IMG/VR virus record: IMGVR_UViG_3300028829_007756
Span: 35,244 to 99,243 of that record
Direction: 5' to 3' (one strand)
Origin: a virus
DNA length: 64,000 nt
In this document: positions 42,546 through 50,613 of the stretch, one piece after another
Layout: every line of letters starts with the position of its first letter
How positions within the stretch are numbered: position 1 is the stretch's first letter
Translations under genes and position numbers: made by a program
Notes under the pieces: generated by a model
The model's input: only the letters and a program-made list of their open reading frames with translations
The model's database searches: none
Told to the model about the DNA's origin: nothing

Positions 42546-43283
42546 ATGACCAAACAAGAATCTAAACCTGTATTGTATTGCGAAATACATTTTAATAAAG
42601 TAATAGATATAATTGAAAAACATTATATAAATCAGAAATGTTCCGATGGTATTTTTATGGAATCTGGAGCTTTTGATGGGGTGAGCCAAAGTTTAAGCTT
42701 GTTTCTTGAAGAAAAATATGACTTTAATGGCGTCTTAGTGGAGCCAATGGTAAGGGAGTACAGAAAACTTCCAATAAATAGACCTAAATGTTTTAATTTC
42801 AACCTTTGCCTTTCAAATGAAAATGGCAAAAAAGAGTTTTTAGAAATGGGAATGCGTTCGTCAATTAAAGACACCGAATTTAATGTTTCAACATTGCAGT
42901 ATCTGAAATCAGGCAGACGCGCTAAATCTACTAAAATTGTCACTCAAAAAGCTTCAACTCTTTTTGATAGCTTAAATCTTAATTATTTAGATATTTGGAT
43001 TTTAGATGTTGAGGGTCACGAACTGCAAGCCTTGCAAGGTTACAATTTTAAAGATCATCCAGTTTATTTGATCATAGTAGAGGTTCAGAGACGTAGGCAA
43101 TTCCCAAAAGAATACGAAAAAATTGAAACATTATTGAAAAGTAAAGGATTTTCCCTAAAGCATCATCCAGATATAACAGAAGATGAATTTTGGGTTAATG
43201 AAAATTACTTTAGAAAAGATAAGCTTTATAAAAAAAATAATTTACTTACAAAAGTAAAAACTTTTTTAAAAAAAAATGACTAA
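42546..43283 (+). CDS. FkbM-family methyltransferase
   Basis: SAM-dependent methyltransferase fold. FMESGAFDGVSQSLSLFLE is the SAM loop. GVLVEPMVREYRKL is the acidic strand 2. LDIWILDVEGHELQALQG is the FkbM signature. VYLIIVEVQ and the C-terminal GF..KHH complete it. FkbM enzymes commonly O-methylate sugars or lipids, so modification of glycans fits with the cupin gene after it and the glycosyltransferases elsewhere. The 3' end overlaps the cupin gene by 8 bp. Confidence 0.85.
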   Translation: MTKQESKPVLYCEIHFNKVIDIIEKHYINQKCSDGIFMESGAFDGVSQSLSLFLEEKYDFNGVLVEPMVREYRKLPINRPKCFNFNLCLSNENGKKEFLEMGMRSSIKDTEFNVSTLQYLKSGRRAKSTKIVTQKASTLFDSLNLNYLDIWILDVEGHELQALQGYNFKDHPVYLIIVEVQRRRQFPKEYEKIETLLKSKGFSLKHHPDITEDEFWVNENYFRKDKLYKKNNLLTKVKTFLKKND

Positions 43284-43650
43284 AGAGCATAAAATCCGAC
43301 CTAATTTTGTAAAAAAAAGATGGGGGCATGAAATATGGTTCGCCAATAACGAATCTGAAAATTATTGCGGTAAAGAGTTGTTGATTAATGAGGGTAAGCA
43401 TACTTCAATGCACTTTCATTTAGTCAAGCATGAAGTTTTTTATATACTAGATGGCGTCTTATTACTAAGACTAATAAATACTAAAAGCGGAGACACTAGC
43501 GATATTCTTTTAAAAAGTGGTTCTAAATTTGAAGTTGTCCAAGGTCAACCGCATCAATTAATAGCTTATGAAGGCTCTGTTAAATTAATTGAAGCAAGTA
43601 CCTTTCATAGGAATTCTGATTCTTACAGAGTATATGACGAAATAAGATGA
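43276..43650 (+). CDS. cupin, mannose-6-phosphate isomerase type II-like
   Basis: KRWGHEIWFANNESENYCGK is followed by the cupin metal motif SMHFHLVKHEVFYILDGVL (H.H, E) and the second motif GQPHQL. The WGxE start is typical of the C-terminal domain of ManC/PMI-type sugar enzymes. It may epimerise or isomerise a sugar nucleotide, or act as an oxygenase. It is coupled to the FkbM gene. Confidence 0.75.
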   Translation: MTKEHKIRPNFVKKRWGHEIWFANNESENYCGKELLINEGKHTSMHFHLVKHEVFYILDGVLLLRLINTKSGDTSDILLKSGSKFEVVQGQPHQLIAYEGSVKLIEASTFHRNSDSYRVYDEIR

Positions 43651-43838
43651 AGAAGTTATGGTTAATTTGGTCTAGAACGCTAGATCATCGAGTTGGCAGA
43701 ACAGACGATGATCAGCCAGATATACCTATCTTGTCATTGAAGGATGCTCAATTTAGTTTAATCCTACGAACTATCATAGTCGTCCTAAATATGATAACTT
43801 GTGGTTTTATTATAGCAAACGTTATAAAACATTGGTAA
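43647..43838 (+). CDS. small membrane protein (63 aa)
   Basis: KKLWLIWSRTLDHRVGRTDD then a hydrophobic helix (ILRTIIVVLNMITCGFIIANV). This LWLIWS...LRT pattern is familiar from hypothetical membrane proteins of marine myophages. ATGA overlap with the cupin gene and TAATG overlap with the next. Confidence 0.6.
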   Translation: MKKLWLIWSRTLDHRVGRTDDDQPDIPILSLKDAQFSLILRTIIVVLNMITCGFIIANVIKHW

Positions 43839-44263
43839 TGAAAAAATACGATCAAATTAATAAAGGAATATTAAAACCTTTGCCTAACCCAAGCAAGGAT
43901 GCTTACGAAATTAAAGTAAAAATCCCAGAATTTACTTTTTTGGGGGTAAAGAATCAGCCTGATTTTGCTAATGCTTATCTTAGTTTTTATCCAAAAAACA
44001 AGATCATAGAGCTTAAAAGCCTTAAAGAATATGTTTTTCATTTAAGAGATATAGTCGTATCTTATGAAAGATTAATTAACATTTTTTATGAAGATTTAAT
44101 GGATGTTTATGAACCCGAAAGACTTCGTTTGGTTATGATATTTAACCCTAGAGGAGGCATATCGTCTAAATTAACTATTGATTCGGATTGGTCTGCGAGA
44201 GGAGGTTATGAGAAATTTAAAGATTGGGTCGAAAAAGAAGAGGAGTGGAACATCACGATGTGA
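43838..44263 (+). CDS. QueF-like protein lacking the catalytic cysteine
   Basis: KIPEFTFLGVKNQPDFANAY ... IIELKSLKEYVFHLRD ... RLVMIFNPRGGI follows QueF (preQ0 reductase). Canonical QueF reads PEFTSLC at the active site and forms a thioimide with that Cys. Here the position is Gly (about residue 36). The QPDF Asp, the ELKSLK Glu and the RGGI motif are kept. It is therefore unlikely to be an ordinary preQ0 reductase. A role in phage 7-deazaguanine DNA modification, or binding only, is possible. Start at 43838 overlaps the previous stop by 1 bp. No queC/D/E or dpdA is in this window. Confidence 0.8.
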   Translation: MKKYDQINKGILKPLPNPSKDAYEIKVKIPEFTFLGVKNQPDFANAYLSFYPKNKIIELKSLKEYVFHLRDIVVSYERLINIFYEDLMDVYEPERLRLVMIFNPRGGISSKLTIDSDWSARGGYEKFKDWVEKEEEWNITM

Positions 44264-44670
44264 TGGATGAAAAAGATTTGCCAGACAACGTTGCTCTAAA
44301 CCCTCACTCTTTGCCTTATGGTAGCAATTTGGGGGCTCCTGTTATTAAGCCCAACTATAGTTTAGGTAGTTGGAAAACTAGTGCGGTTCATAGAGCGAAC
44401 CAGCACTATGATGAAAGATTTAATAAATTAAAAAAAGATTTAGAAAATCTTTATAATGAATTTCGTTGGAATGAAATATTATACAATGCTGAAATGAAAT
44501 TCAAACCAGTTGTAGGAAAAGAATATTACCTTTACGAAAAAGATGATAAAAAATTCTTTCTAAGTTTGTTTGCTCCAAATGAATGCAGTTGGGGGGAGAA
44601 ATATAAAGGAACTTTTAGGTTGAATTATGACAATAGATGGGATATTATAAACTTAAATGTGGAATTATAG
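44263..44670 (+). CDS. DUF2452-like phage protein (135 aa)
   Basis: NPHSLPYGSNLGAPVIKPN, AVHRANQHYDERFNKLKKDL and FRWNEILYNAEMKFKPVVG match the DUF2452-type proteins widespread in marine phages and bacteria. Function unknown. The start overlaps the QueF-like stop by 1 bp (TGATG). Confidence 0.7.
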   Translation: MDEKDLPDNVALNPHSLPYGSNLGAPVIKPNYSLGSWKTSAVHRANQHYDERFNKLKKDLENLYNEFRWNEILYNAEMKFKPVVGKEYYLYEKDDKKFFLSLFAPNECSWGEKYKGTFRLNYDNRWDIINLNVEL

Positions 44671-45043
44671 AATAATTCATTACGATTCCGAACACGGAAT
44701 GGGAGCTAAAAATTTTTATGGTCTTTACGAAGTTATTTATAATGATAAGGGTGAAATATCAGCCCATACAGAAAATCCTGAATTTATAGAGGATACTCCT
44801 GAAAGGCTAATTGCCAAAATCAATTCTATGCTTGTAGAAGCCGAAAAAGGTAATGTAAATAATTACGAACATTTATCTGAAAGTTCAGAAGAACTAGTCG
44901 AAACTTTCAAGATCATGATAAATGATGCGGAAAAATGCAAAGATAATATACTTACTTATGGAAAAATAGAATTTTCGGATTTGACCGATGATAATGAAGA
45001 AGATTATACAGATTATACTTTTGATATTTTTGAAGATGAGTGA
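44657..45043 (+). CDS. hypothetical acidic protein (128 aa)
   Basis: MWNYRIIHYDSEHGMGAKNF then FYGLYEVIYNDKGEI suggests a small alpha/beta fold with a strongly acidic tail. Overlaps the previous gene by 14 bp. Similar-looking small proteins occur in T4-like phages, but the function is unknown. Confidence 0.6.
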   Translation: MWNYRIIHYDSEHGMGAKNFYGLYEVIYNDKGEISAHTENPEFIEDTPERLIAKINSMLVEAEKGNVNNYEHLSESSEELVETFKIMINDAEKCKDNILTYGKIEFSDLTDDNEEDYTDYTFDIFEDE

Positions 45044-45182
45044 AAAAAATAAAAAAAATAATACCAAACAAAGCAATATAAAAAAAAACAAAAATCAAAA
45101 TGGAAAAGGGGACGCTCCTAGAAATATATCAGCTCAATTTAAAAAAAACTATGATCAAATAAATTGGGGTAAAAATAAATAA
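45036..45182 (+). CDS. small basic phage protein (48 aa)
   Basis: Start at MSEKNKKNNTK, within the previous stop (8-bp overlap). The C-terminal GKGDAPRNISAQFKKNYDQI is a motif seen in many short phage proteins of unknown function. The rest is Asn/Lys-rich and disordered. Confidence 0.6.
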   Translation: MSEKNKKNNTKQSNIKKNKNQNGKGDAPRNISAQFKKNYDQINWGKNK

Positions 45183-45427
45183 TGAACCATGATGGGTTAA
45201 ATAATGATTTTGAGTATGCGCATCAGAGAGGCTTAACAAGAGGGTTTGATTTAGGTTGGAGCTACAAGGGGAGGTTTGATAGACAAATAATTTTAGATAT
45301 AATAAAAGAATTAGAGCTTTCTAAAAAAATCGGAAGCAAGTCTCAAATTTTAATTTTAAAAAAAGTTCTTGAAAAATTAAAGAATCATCCGCATAATAGA
45401 GAAAATATAACTTTAAATTTTTGGTAA
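45182..45427 (+). CDS. small hypothetical protein (81 aa)
   Basis: HQRGLTRGFDLGWSYKGRF then a helical Lys/Leu-rich C-terminus. TAATG junction with the previous gene. No family recognised. Confidence 0.55.
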   Translation: MNHDGLNNDFEYAHQRGLTRGFDLGWSYKGRFDRQIILDIIKELELSKKIGSKSQILILKKVLEKLKNHPHNRENITLNFW

Positions 45428-45428
45428 A

Positions 45429-45770
45429 ATGAAATTATCTCTTACATTACATAATAAAACTTATAGCGTCGAATCAGACGAATCTTTTGATGGTTCAAAT
45501 GTCTACGATCTCGCAGAACAATTTAAAGGATTGCTCGTTTGTGCGGGATTTCATCCATCTAATGTTGATAGTATCTTTGATTTAGACTATCAATGGTTTA
45601 CTGACGAGGAAAATGAAGGTAATATGCAAGGGCATATCAGAGAACACTCAAGAGCATATGAATATCACGAACAACTAGAAAAAGACAAAAAGATACAAGA
45701 ATTTCAAGATAATTTATATAAGTCCGATCACATTGATATGGAAAACAACAAAATAGAAGATTCTGAATAA
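45429..45770 (+). CDS. small hypothetical phage protein (113 aa)
   Basis: Beta-hairpin start (MKLSLTLHNKTYSVESDE), then VYDLAEQFKGLLVCAGFHPS, a pattern common in cyanophage and pelagiphage hypotheticals. Acidic, helical C-terminus. Function unknown. Confidence 0.6.
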   Translation: MKLSLTLHNKTYSVESDESFDGSNVYDLAEQFKGLLVCAGFHPSNVDSIFDLDYQWFTDEENEGNMQGHIREHSRAYEYHEQLEKDKKIQEFQDNLYKSDHIDMENNKIEDSE

Positions 45771-45958
45771 TGATACAAATAGAAGATGCTAATAATGAAA
45801 AATATTTCATTAACCCTAAAAACGTCGTTTATGTAAAAGAGAGGCTTGACCCTGTAAAAGGAGGTAAATGGTGGAAAATTACATTTGTAAACGGAGAGCA
45901 GTTACACACAAAGAATGAACAAGGGGTTTGTTCTATAATTAATGCAATTAGAAAGTAA
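45770..45958 (+). CDS. small hypothetical protein (62 aa)
   Basis: A short beta protein (YFINPKNVVYVKERL, KWWKITFVNGEQLHTKN) with an SH3/PH-like hairpin pattern. TAATG junction with the previous gene. It is followed at once by the tRNA gene. Confidence 0.6.
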   Translation: MIQIEDANNEKYFINPKNVVYVKERLDPVKGGKWWKITFVNGEQLHTKNEQGVCSIINAIRK

Positions 45959-45962
45959 TTTT

Positions 45963-46039
45963 GCAGGAGTAGCTCAGTTGGATAGAGCATCTGCCTTCTA
46001 AGCAGAATGTCGTGAGTTCAAGTCTCACCTCCTGTGCCA
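45963..46039 (+). tRNA. tRNA-Arg (anticodon UCU)
   Basis: 77 nt with encoded CCA. Acceptor stem GCAGGAG/CTCCTGT, D arm around AGCTCAGTTGGATAGAGC, anticodon stem TCTGC/GCAGA with loop CTTCTAA (anticodon TCT at 45997-45999), T arm GTGAG-TTCAAGT-CTCAC. It decodes AGA, the main Arg codon of this genome, so it probably supports phage translation. Confidence 0.95.
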
Positions 46040-46041
46040 TT

Positions 46042-46644
46042 TTATAATATAATAAATTTAATATACTCTTGGTTTGGGTAATTTTCTAACTCTATATATT
46101 CACCTGTTTGCGGTTCAAATATATACCAAGCTTTAGTTGAGAAAACCAAATTAAGCATATGTAATCCGCCTGATGGAATACCCCCAAATGGATTTTCTTG
46201 CATCACGACTACTGAAGCTACTGCAAATTCTTGAGAATTATTAGAGGCATATGCTCCGACGCTAAATAAAGACTTGTATAACATTGCAAAGTTATCACAA
46301 TCAATTATTTCGTTTTGGTTTATGGGCATAATTCCATTTTGAAAAACTATTTTTTTAAACCATTTATTAAATTTTTTAAAATAAAAGTAATCAACAGATT
46401 GGTACTTGCTATCAAGTATTAACATTCCAACATCTTTTGGTACTTTTATTTGAACAGAATTATGACCTTTTTGATAGTTAAAATGATAGCCCAATCTTTT
46501 TCTATCAAATATTGTATAAGATTGTTCGTCCCCTATTTTTGGTATATCATTTATCTCGTCAAAATCTCTATTCAAACAAGAGGGTGTTAAAAATAATGTT
46601 AAAATTAATAAAAAACGAAAGCAAATAAAAAGACCATCCCACAT
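46042..46644 (-). CDS. secreted/lipoprotein with transglutaminase-like cysteine domain
   Basis: The N-terminus (FICFRFLLILTLFLTPSC) is a signal peptide with a lipobox-like Cys at about residue 23. The C-terminal half shows a Cys-His-Asp arrangement like transglutaminase-type peptidases: IDCDNFAMLYKSLF, SGGLHMLNLVF, and WYIFEPQTGEY. It could act on the cell envelope of the host. It is the last gene of a short minus-strand unit facing the tRNA. Confidence 0.6.
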   Translation of the reverse strand: MWDGLFICFRFLLILTLFLTPSCLNRDFDEINDIPKIGDEQSYTIFDRKRLGYHFNYQKGHNSVQIKVPKDVGMLILDSKYQSVDYFYFKKFNKWFKKIVFQNGIMPINQNEIIDCDNFAMLYKSLFSVGAYASNNSQEFAVASVVVMQENPFGGIPSGGLHMLNLVFSTKAWYIFEPQTGEYIELENYPNQEYIKFIIL

Positions 46645-46665
46645 TTGTATTTTTTGGTTATAATT

Positions 46666-47514
46666 TTAAATTAAAGCTTTTTCTCTTATGAAACGATCTA
46701 TTTGCTCAAGAGAAAGGTCTGCATTTTCCACACATGAATAATTTACAATATCGGGGAAGGCTTTATTGAAAAAGTCATATTCTTTTGCTTTCCCAAAGTA
46801 AGCTGGTTGCTCAAATCCGCAAATTGTATTTTCGTCAAATTTTAAATTAAATTTATTTAAAATTCTAGTAGTAAATTCTGCGAAATAATGTTCAGTTGGA
46901 TGAAGGTGATTATGGCTTAATATCTTTTTATTGTATTTTTCTGCAATAAAGTCATTCATGGAAATATAATCATCGTACGTACTATTCGCCCTATCTTTCC
47001 ATTTTTTATTCTGAATTCTTGATTTCTTAAAAGAATCATTCATGTATTCTGCAAAATAAGAATCATTACTTTCACGTAGGAAGGAGTCAATTTCTTTTGA
47101 TTTGGTAATTCCTTTTGAAATTGCATATTTTATCATCCAAACTGGTTCGGGATAAATATCTGTTTCATTATAATTGTGTACTGCTATACATCTAGTATTA
47201 TTTTTTTTTGCTATTTCATCTTGGAGATACTTAGTCATTAGACTATTTTCTGTATTATTCCCGCCATGATCATGAAATACAAAAACATCTGCTTCTTTAA
47301 TTTTTCTGTGAATACGATTAGCATATTCGAGTTGCGAGTTCCTGTTATGTCCACGCTTCCAAACACAAAAAGTCTTAGACCTTCTCGTAAAATATTCCAA
47401 ACCACAACTTTTGCACGATATTACATCAAATTGGTCGGGGAAAAATTTTTCAATATAATTACTAACAACACAAAGTTGGCAATTTCCATAAAAAATAATT
47501 TTAATTTTATTCAC
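46666..47514 (-). CDS. WcbI-like polysaccharide-related protein (282 aa)
   Basis: KIIFYGNCQLCVVSNYIEKF is the GNCQ opening of WcbI-like proteins. VFVFHDHGG and the C-terminal HNHLHPTEHYF, with several His and Asp, are consistent with an SGNH-like active site. It shares the GNCQ start with the protein at 37059 but is otherwise diverged. Probable role in surface glycan modification. Confidence 0.65.
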   Translation of the reverse strand: MNKIKIIFYGNCQLCVVSNYIEKFFPDQFDVISCKSCGLEYFTRRSKTFCVWKRGHNRNSQLEYANRIHRKIKEADVFVFHDHGGNNTENSLMTKYLQDEIAKKNNTRCIAVHNYNETDIYPEPVWMIKYAISKGITKSKEIDSFLRESNDSYFAEYMNDSFKKSRIQNKKWKDRANSTYDDYISMNDFIAEKYNKKILSHNHLHPTEHYFAEFTTRILNKFNLKFDENTICGFEQPAYFGKAKEYDFFNKAFPDIVNYSCVENADLSLEQIDRFIREKALI

Positions 47515-47526
47515 GCTTTTTGATCT

Positions 47527-47655
47527 TTATTCAAATAAAGGCTTTAGATGTTCAAATTTTAAACCTCCCAAAGTATTTATTGTGTTTATATTTAGAGATT
47601 TTGCTTCATTTAAGGAGTTGTCTAACAATACAATTTTCTGCTTTTCATCCCTCAT
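47527..47655 (-). CDS. small hypothetical protein (42 aa)
   Basis: A 42-codon frame MRDEKQKIVLLDNSLNEAKS ... LKPLFE. It ends 12 nt before the WcbI-like start and begins next to the divergent promoter region. The clean fit supports it. Function unknown. Confidence 0.45.
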   Translation of the reverse strand: MRDEKQKIVLLDNSLNEAKSLNINTINTLGGLKFEHLKPLFE

Positions 47656-47676
47656 ATACTATATATTACACAAAAA

Positions 47677-47707
47677 ACTTGACAAGTTTTATCGATTCTG
47701 TTAGCCT
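47677..47707 (+). promoter_or_regulatory. leaderless-type promoter of uvsE, with palindromic -35
   Basis: TTGACA (47679-47684), 17-bp spacer, TAGCCT (47702-47707), then 6 nt to the ATG at 47714. The -35 sits in a near-perfect palindrome AACTTGACAAGTT (47677-47689), so a dimeric regulator or a divergent -35 could use the same bases. Confidence 0.7.
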
Positions 47708-47713
47708 ACACTC

Positions 47714-48742
47714 ATGACAGATAAAATATTAGGGCTTACTTGTATTAGCGAAGAACTCAAGGAGAAAGATAAGAAAAAGTATTCTTTCAGAACTATGACT
47801 CGCAAAAGATTTAATGATTTGTGTAATACAGAAGGTAGAGATGAAGCAATTAAAGAGTTATCTAATAGAATTTTGCATAATGTTAGTGTTAGTGAACACA
47901 TTATCCATCATTGTGCTAAGTCAAACATTGGGCATTATCGTGTTAGTAGCTCTCTTTTTCCTCTTGTTACCGATGAAACTTTGGAAATTTCTCTTGACGA
48001 ATTGCCCGATATTGAGGAAATCAACCAAGGATTGCGACAAGTAGGTATCGTTGCCAAGACTCTTGGCATAAGCATGGGTTCGCATCCCGATCAATTCAAT
48101 GTTCTCGCATCAACAAATACTGATGCGGTTCGTAGAACTATTGGAGAATTAAATATGCAAGCTAGTGTGCTTGATAAAATGGGATTACCTCAAGATCATA
48201 CTGCCCCAATGAACATTCATGTTAATTACACTCCAAAGATGGATGAAAGTTTAGAAATTGTTGCGACTAGATTCTTTCGTAATCTAGCTACGTGCAATAG
48301 TGGTGTTTATAATCGCCTTACTATCGAGAACGAAGATAAAGGTTTCTTTAATGTAGATAATTGCATTAAGTTTAGTGACTATTTATTTGAAACACATAAA
48401 GTAAATATTCCTGTTTGCTACGACAACCTTCATGATTTTTGCAATCCATCAGAAGGCAATCCAAGTGTTACATTTAATGCTGAAAGATGTGCATATACAT
48501 GGGTGAAACAAACAGAAAAATTACATCTTAATGAAGATAATTTCATTGCCCCTGTCTTTCATTGGTCAGAAGGTAAACCCGAAAACCCTCGCGCTCATGC
48601 CGACTATTTTGCTCTCGGAAATTTTCCACCCCATATTGCTATTGAAACAGATAAACCTGCTAAGTGGGAATGTGAAGTTAAAGGCAAAGACAAAGCTATT
48701 GCATTGTTAATTCAGAATCATCTTAAAACAGCTTATGCTTGA
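47714..48742 (+). CDS. uvsE: UV damage endonuclease UvsE/UvdE
   Basis: A TIM-barrel nuclease that nicks 5' of UV photoproducts. YRVSSSLFPLVTDE, MGSHPDQFNVLAST, MNIHVNYTP, LTIENEDKGF and FHWSEGKPE are the conserved metal-binding and barrel motifs of the UVDE family. Arg is often CGT, unlike the left-hand genes. The last 57 bp have a partial copy in the micro-gene at 49497. Confidence 0.93.
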   Translation: MTDKILGLTCISEELKEKDKKKYSFRTMTRKRFNDLCNTEGRDEAIKELSNRILHNVSVSEHIIHHCAKSNIGHYRVSSSLFPLVTDETLEISLDELPDIEEINQGLRQVGIVAKTLGISMGSHPDQFNVLASTNTDAVRRTIGELNMQASVLDKMGLPQDHTAPMNIHVNYTPKMDESLEIVATRFFRNLATCNSGVYNRLTIENEDKGFFNVDNCIKFSDYLFETHKVNIPVCYDNLHDFCNPSEGNPSVTFNAERCAYTWVKQTEKLHLNEDNFIAPVFHWSEGKPENPRAHADYFALGNFPPHIAIETDKPAKWECEVKGKDKAIALLIQNHLKTAYA

Positions 48743-48745
48743 GTT

Positions 48746-49495
48746 ATGAACCCAAGAGTTCATTGCATTTCTTATTTTAATGATAGGTTTGAAAAATCTA
48801 GTGCAAGACTTCGTTCTGAAGCTAGTGAATTTAAAGAATTTTTAAATTTCAAGTTATTACAAAGTAAAAATTTACCCGAAAGTTTCCGAAAAGAATTTAA
48901 AAAAATTTTAAATAAAAAAAAGGGAGCGGGATTTTGGATATGGAAACCTTTCATAATAAAATATCAGCTAGATTTAATAAAAAATGGTGAATACTTATTA
49001 TATTTAGACGCAGGTTGTACTATAAACAAAAGAGGCAAAGGCAGATATTTTGAATATTTGAATATGTTAAATAGTTCAGATATTGGTTGTATATCTTTTA
49101 AGTTCAATAACTCTTGGCGTCCCGAAAAACATTGGACTACAAATGAAATATTTAAATATTTTGGAGTCAAAGATGCTTCTATAAAAAATACAGGTCAGTT
49201 TATAAGTGGAATCCACATTCTTCAAAAAAAAGAGCATAGTGTTTTTTTAGTTGACAAATGGATTCAGAGCCTCTACGATGATAGAGAATTATTTACAGAT
49301 CATTATGCAAACAACCAAAAACTATTTTTTAAAAAAAATAGACATGACCAAAGTGTTTTTTCCGTTTTACGAAAAATACATGGCTCTTTGGTTTTATCTG
49401 ATGAATCTAAATTTTTAAACAATACTGAATCTATGTTAGATGATGGCAAAAAATACAAATACCCATTTTGGGCTACTAAAATAAAAGATTATTAA
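48746..49495 (+). CDS. glycosyltransferase-like protein (capsular type, GT-A)
   Basis: GAGFWIWKPFIIKYQLDLI then YLLYLDAGCTIN is the signature of a family of capsular-polysaccharide glycosyltransferases (GxWxWKP ... YxDAG, with Asp for metal binding). TGQFISGIHILQKK and KKNRHDQSVFSVLRK (HDQS) complete the pattern. Probably transfers a sugar to a surface glycan. It starts 3 nt after uvsE. Confidence 0.75.
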   Translation: MNPRVHCISYFNDRFEKSSARLRSEASEFKEFLNFKLLQSKNLPESFRKEFKKILNKKKGAGFWIWKPFIIKYQLDLIKNGEYLLYLDAGCTINKRGKGRYFEYLNMLNSSDIGCISFKFNNSWRPEKHWTTNEIFKYFGVKDASIKNTGQFISGIHILQKKEHSVFLVDKWIQSLYDDRELFTDHYANNQKLFFKKNRHDQSVFSVLRKIHGSLVLSDESKFLNNTESMLDDGKKYKYPFWATKIKDY

Positions 49496-49496
49496 A

Positions 49497-49631
49497 ATGG
49501 ATACTATAACAAAAAATATTGAAATAATTGATGGCAACTTGTTAAAGATGCACCCTGCCAAGTGGGAATGTGAAGTAAAAGGTAAAGACAAAGCTATTGA
49601 ATTGTTGAGTAAAAATGAAGCATTTGTTTAA
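49497..49631 (+). CDS. chimeric micro-gene: start of macro-domain gene fused to end of uvsE
   Basis: A 44-codon frame. Residues 1-19 (MDTITKNIEIIDGNLLKMH) match the start of the macro-domain protein at 50594 (MNTLTDNIEIIEGNLLKMH). Residues 20-37 (PAKWECEVKGKDKAIELL) match the end of UvsE (PAKWECEVKGKDKAIALL). DNA identity is high in both parts. It is probably a recombination scar that kept an open frame and may not be functional. Confidence 0.7.
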   Translation: MDTITKNIEIIDGNLLKMHPAKWECEVKGKDKAIELLSKNEAFV

Positions 49632-50130
49632 AATTGGAGATCATATCAAAGAAAAATCACTTCGCCTTAAAAAGCGAATTGGTGAGATTCTAAATATTAG
49701 AGGGGATAGTAAAACTAATCCTACATTTGAATGTATGCTTGTTCACTATAAGACACTAGAACCTATTGAAGATGCTTTCGGTGGACATAAAATTTTCAAT
49801 GTGAAAAAAGATAAGTGCAAATACTACATTCCTCGCAATAAATTATTCGCAAAGAAACCTTTTGATATTAGTTCTTACATTTCTTACAAAAATAAATACG
49901 GCAGAATTATTTGCTATTTAAATAGAGAAGATGGATTGTATCCACATTCTTATGATATGCGCCGACATAATGGAAAAGATTTACTAGAATGTATTGAGGT
50001 TAATCCTATTGGTTTAGCTAGAGTCACATATGATTCGGGTGATCCAAAAATTTTCATTGCTGATCCAAATAATAGCAAGGTGCTAGATGTTATCATTGAC
50101 GAAGAAGATGGAAAAACTAAATTAAAATAG
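49615..50130 (+). CDS. hypothetical protein (171 aa)
   Basis: Basic and beta-rich (KIGDHIKEKSLRLKKRIGEI, ARVTYDSGDPKIFIADP). No family recognised. Overlaps the chimeric micro-gene by 17 bp. Confidence 0.65.
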   Translation: MKHLFKIGDHIKEKSLRLKKRIGEILNIRGDSKTNPTFECMLVHYKTLEPIEDAFGGHKIFNVKKDKCKYYIPRNKLFAKKPFDISSYISYKNKYGRIICYLNREDGLYPHSYDMRRHNGKDLLECIEVNPIGLARVTYDSGDPKIFIADPNNSKVLDVIIDEEDGKTKLK

Positions 50131-50132
50131 AA

Positions 50133-50162
50133 TTGTCTTAGCAGGGAACTAGATAGTATAAT
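50133..50162 (+). promoter_or_regulatory. candidate sigma70-type promoter
   Basis: TTGTCT, 18-bp spacer, consensus TATAAT (50157-50162), 10 nt before the ATG at 50173. The short distance leaves at most about 4 nt of leader. Confidence 0.5.
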
Positions 50163-50172
50163 AATAGCTATT

Positions 50173-50613
50173 ATGGATATAAATAAATTAATACAAAAAC
50201 GAATCAAAATTAGTGTCGATGAATATCTTGAACGCAATGGCTTTGAACATCATCCAATTATGAATGAAGAAAATGGTTGGATGCACGATTGGAGTGAAGT
50301 CTCCAAACTTATGGGTGAAGAAATTGTTGGTGAATATATTGATTCATATAATATTACTTTAGAGCATTATGAATCTTATATGGCTGATCTTATAAATGCT
50401 AGACATGAAGATGAAAAAATGAAACTTGATTCTACAATTAAAAAATTAATAGATAAAATTTACAAACAAGGCTTGACAAAAGAGAGTATGCAAGACATTA
50501 TGCTAATCATGTACAATGCAAAACTTGTTGATAAAATTGGAACAATTAATTATTGCTTAGACAAGCATGGTGTTTGGCTAGAAGATCAAAAAAATGAACA
50601 CATTAACAGATAA
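50173..50613 (+). CDS. hypothetical protein (146 aa)
   Basis: Mostly helical, with an acidic-basic mix (ISVDEYLERNGFEHHPIMNE, YESYMADLINARHEDEKMKL). No family recognised. The 3' end overlaps the macro-domain gene by 20 bp. Confidence 0.6.
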   Translation: MDINKLIQKRIKISVDEYLERNGFEHHPIMNEENGWMHDWSEVSKLMGEEIVGEYIDSYNITLEHYESYMADLINARHEDEKMKLDSTIKKLIDKIYKQGLTKESMQDIMLIMYNAKLVDKIGTINYCLDKHGVWLEDQKNEHINR

